Assembly (NCBI GenBank): GCA_027083075.1
Contig: JALWQQ010000059.1
Span: 1-7,631, forward strand
Reading direction: 5' to 3'
Length of the DNA stretch: 7,631 nucleotides
Origin: Campylobacteraceae bacterium
Lineage (GTDB): Bacteria > Campylobacterota > Campylobacteria > Campylobacterales > Sulfurovaceae
Positions within the stretch are counted from its first letter, which is position 1; each line of letters starts with the position of its first letter. A model generated the notes under the pieces. The model ran no database searches. It had not been told where the DNA came from and saw only the letters and a program-made list of their open reading frames with translations. Positions 6,797-7,631 of the stretch are shown one piece after another. The position numbers were made by a program, and so were the translations under genes.

Positions 6797-6802
6797 AGTA
6801 TA
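6797..6802 (-). promoter_or_regulatory. -10 box for the riboswitch transcript
   Basis: TATACT on minus is placed so that transcription would begin at about 6790, exactly where the competing 5' hairpin and P1 begin. The upstream DNA is AT-rich with no clear -35. The agreement between predicted start and RNA structure is the main support. Confidence 0.5.
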
Positions 6803-6876
6803 GGTATTTTTCGCTTAAAGAGATATAAAAATCGGCAGCAAGATTGTTACAAAAAGATCAAAAAAAGAAAGTTTTT

Positions 6877-6909
6877 CCTTTTAAATGATATCCAATATCA
6901 TTTAAAAGG
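6877..6909. repeat. Perfect 15-bp inverted repeat with 3-base loop
   Basis: CCTTTTAAATGATAT (6877-6891) and its exact reverse complement (6895-6909) are separated by CCA. The repeat lies between argB and the riboswitch promoter. In the argB transcript the stem is followed by AAAAAC and only later by a U-rich stretch; on plus it is followed by CTCAAG. Neither side looks like a standard terminator, so it may be a secondary argB 3' hairpin or a protein-binding site. Confidence 0.75.
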
Positions 6910-6920
6910 CTCAAGAGAGT

Positions 6921-6947
6921 AAAAATGTTAATTATAGTAACACTTTT
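6921..6947 (-). terminator. Probable weak terminator of argB
   Basis: On minus, five bases after the argB stop, AAAAGUGUUA (6938-6947) pairs with UAACAUUUUU (6921-6930) over ten positions with one G-U wobble and a seven-base loop. The 3' arm ends in five U residues. The stem is AU-rich, so termination would be modest. Confidence 0.4.
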
Positions 6948-6951
6948 ATAT

Positions 6952-7631
6952 TTAGAGCTCTATACAGGTACCGATACCCGAACTGGTCAAGATCTCCAGC
7001 AAAAGCGCATGCTCAACCCTGCCGTCGATGATGTGCGCGCGCTTAACACCACCGCGCAGCGCTTCGATACAAGCATCGACCTTGGGTACCATCCCGCCGC
7101 CGATCGTTCCGTCCGCCTTAAGTCGCTCCGTCTCTTCGATACTCAATCGCCCGATGAGTTGCCCCTGCTTATCGAGTACGCCCGGCGTATCGGTCAAGAA
7201 GAGCACCTTTCGCGCCTGCATCGCCACGGCAATGCGGCTTGCCGCCAAATCGGCGTTGATATTAAAGCCGGGATGTCCCAAACGCGCACCCGATGCAATG
7301 GGTGCAATGACAGGGATCAGCCCGTCGGTGAGGATCTTATCGACGATCTCGGTATCGATGCGTTCAATGACACCCGTATAGCCGTAACGCACTTCGTCTT
7401 TGGGGCGTGCTACGAGCATATCGGCATCTTTGCCCGAAATGCCGATCGCTTTGCCACCCTGCGCATTGAGGATCGAGACGATCTCTTTGTTGATCTCGCC
7501 GCTTAGCACCATCTCGGCGATACGCATCGCTTCTTTATCGGTAACGCGCTGACCGTCGATAAAAGTCGAGGGTATCCCCAAAGACTCCAACAGCTGCGTG
7601 ATGCTCTTGCCGCCGCCATGTACCACCACGG
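6952..7631 (-). CDS. argB: Acetylglutamate kinase, C-terminal part
   Basis: This enzyme phosphorylates N-acetyl-L-glutamate with ATP, the second step of arginine synthesis, in the cytosol. About 226 codons are visible; the 5' end lies beyond the right edge. The GTG at 7629 is an internal valine of VVVHGGG, not a start. In the visible part, HGGG (4-7) is the glycine loop, DGQRVTD (25-31) is the substrate-binding region, NINADLAA (123-130) and TDTPGVL (146-152) are conserved, and GGGMVPKVDAC (177-187) carries the catalytic lysine. The C-terminal HIIDGRVEHALLLEILTSSG followed by IGT resembles the region that binds arginine in feedback-inhibited kinases, but the N-terminal helix needed to judge arginine sensitivity is outside the window. 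The gene is followed by an AU-rich hairpin and does not obviously belong with the riboswitch unit. Confidence 0.95.
   Translation of the reverse strand, partial: VVVHGGGKSITQLLESLGIPSTFIDGQRVTDKEAMRIAEMVLSGEINKEIVSILNAQGGKAIGISGKDADMLVARPKDEVRYGYTGVIERIDTEIVDKILTDGLIPVIAPIASGARLGHPGFNINADLAASRIAVAMQARKVLFLTDTPGVLDKQGQLIGRLSIEETERLKADGTIGGGMVPKVDACIEALRGGVKRAHIIDGRVEHALLLEILTSSGIGTCIEL

Noticed and set aside
6728..6922. Plus-strand open frame of 64 codons beginning MDFPPPPRDG
   Set aside because: It lies on the complement of the riboswitch, has no good ribosome site, and its Pro-rich start is explained by the aptamer's GC-rich P2 and core.
6925..7506. Long plus-strand open frame (193 codons) with a fair ribosome site before its ATG
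   Set aside because: It is antisense to argB, whose protein has all the kinase motifs; the plus product resembles no known family.

Overview
The window looks like chromosomal DNA of a mesophilic Campylobacterota (formerly Epsilonproteobacteria), possibly a Sulfurimonas, Sulfurovum or Hydrogenimonas relative. This rests on the protein character (threonine synthase with an ETRGND N-terminus, a Uup-type ABC-F protein, a LysM-3D envelope protein), on dense gene packing and on TATAAT-type -10 boxes with weak -35 boxes. The genus is a guess. No insertion sequence, prophage, tRNA, rRNA or CRISPR array is visible.

Layout. Positions 1-380 (minus) are the 5' part of a membrane M48 (CAAX/Ste24-type) metallopeptidase gene, cut by the window edge. 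A 66-base divergent spacer separates it from 447-2399 (plus), a Uup-like ABC-F ATPase. That gene runs tail-to-tail into 2396-3739 (minus), a secreted protein with two LysM domains and a C-terminal 3D domain; the two stop codons overlap. Just upstream of the LysM-3D gene on the minus strand lies thrC (3750-5213), ten bases away and probably cotranscribed. A hairpin and a -10 box lie between thrC and the next gene upstream, a secreted seven-bladed beta-propeller protein of unknown function (5278-6474). After a 477-base non-coding stretch comes argB (6952-7631), whose 5' end is outside the window.

The non-coding stretch holds the most interesting element. Read on the minus strand, 6688-6781 folds as a GEMM-I (class I cyclic-dinucleotide) riboswitch aptamer. 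It has a long P1 stem, a P2 stem capped by a GCGA (GNRA) tetraloop, the conserved core GGCGGAAAG, and a third helix with GGGUCUC...GAGAUAGCCGG. The position equivalent to Vc2 G20 is G, which predicts c-di-GMP rather than 3',3'-cGAMP as ligand. The aptamer is followed by a hairpin (6665-6697) that shares bases with the P1 3' strand, and preceded by a short hairpin (6771-6790) that shares bases with the P1 5' strand, so three structures compete. A -10 box at 6797-6802 would start the RNA just before the aptamer. The first gene downstream on that strand is the beta-propeller protein, so a secreted or periplasmic propeller is the likely c-di-GMP output, although a second promoter-like sequence close to its start could bypass the switch.

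The other genes are housekeeping: threonine and arginine biosynthesis, a translation/DNA-repair ATPase, and envelope maintenance.
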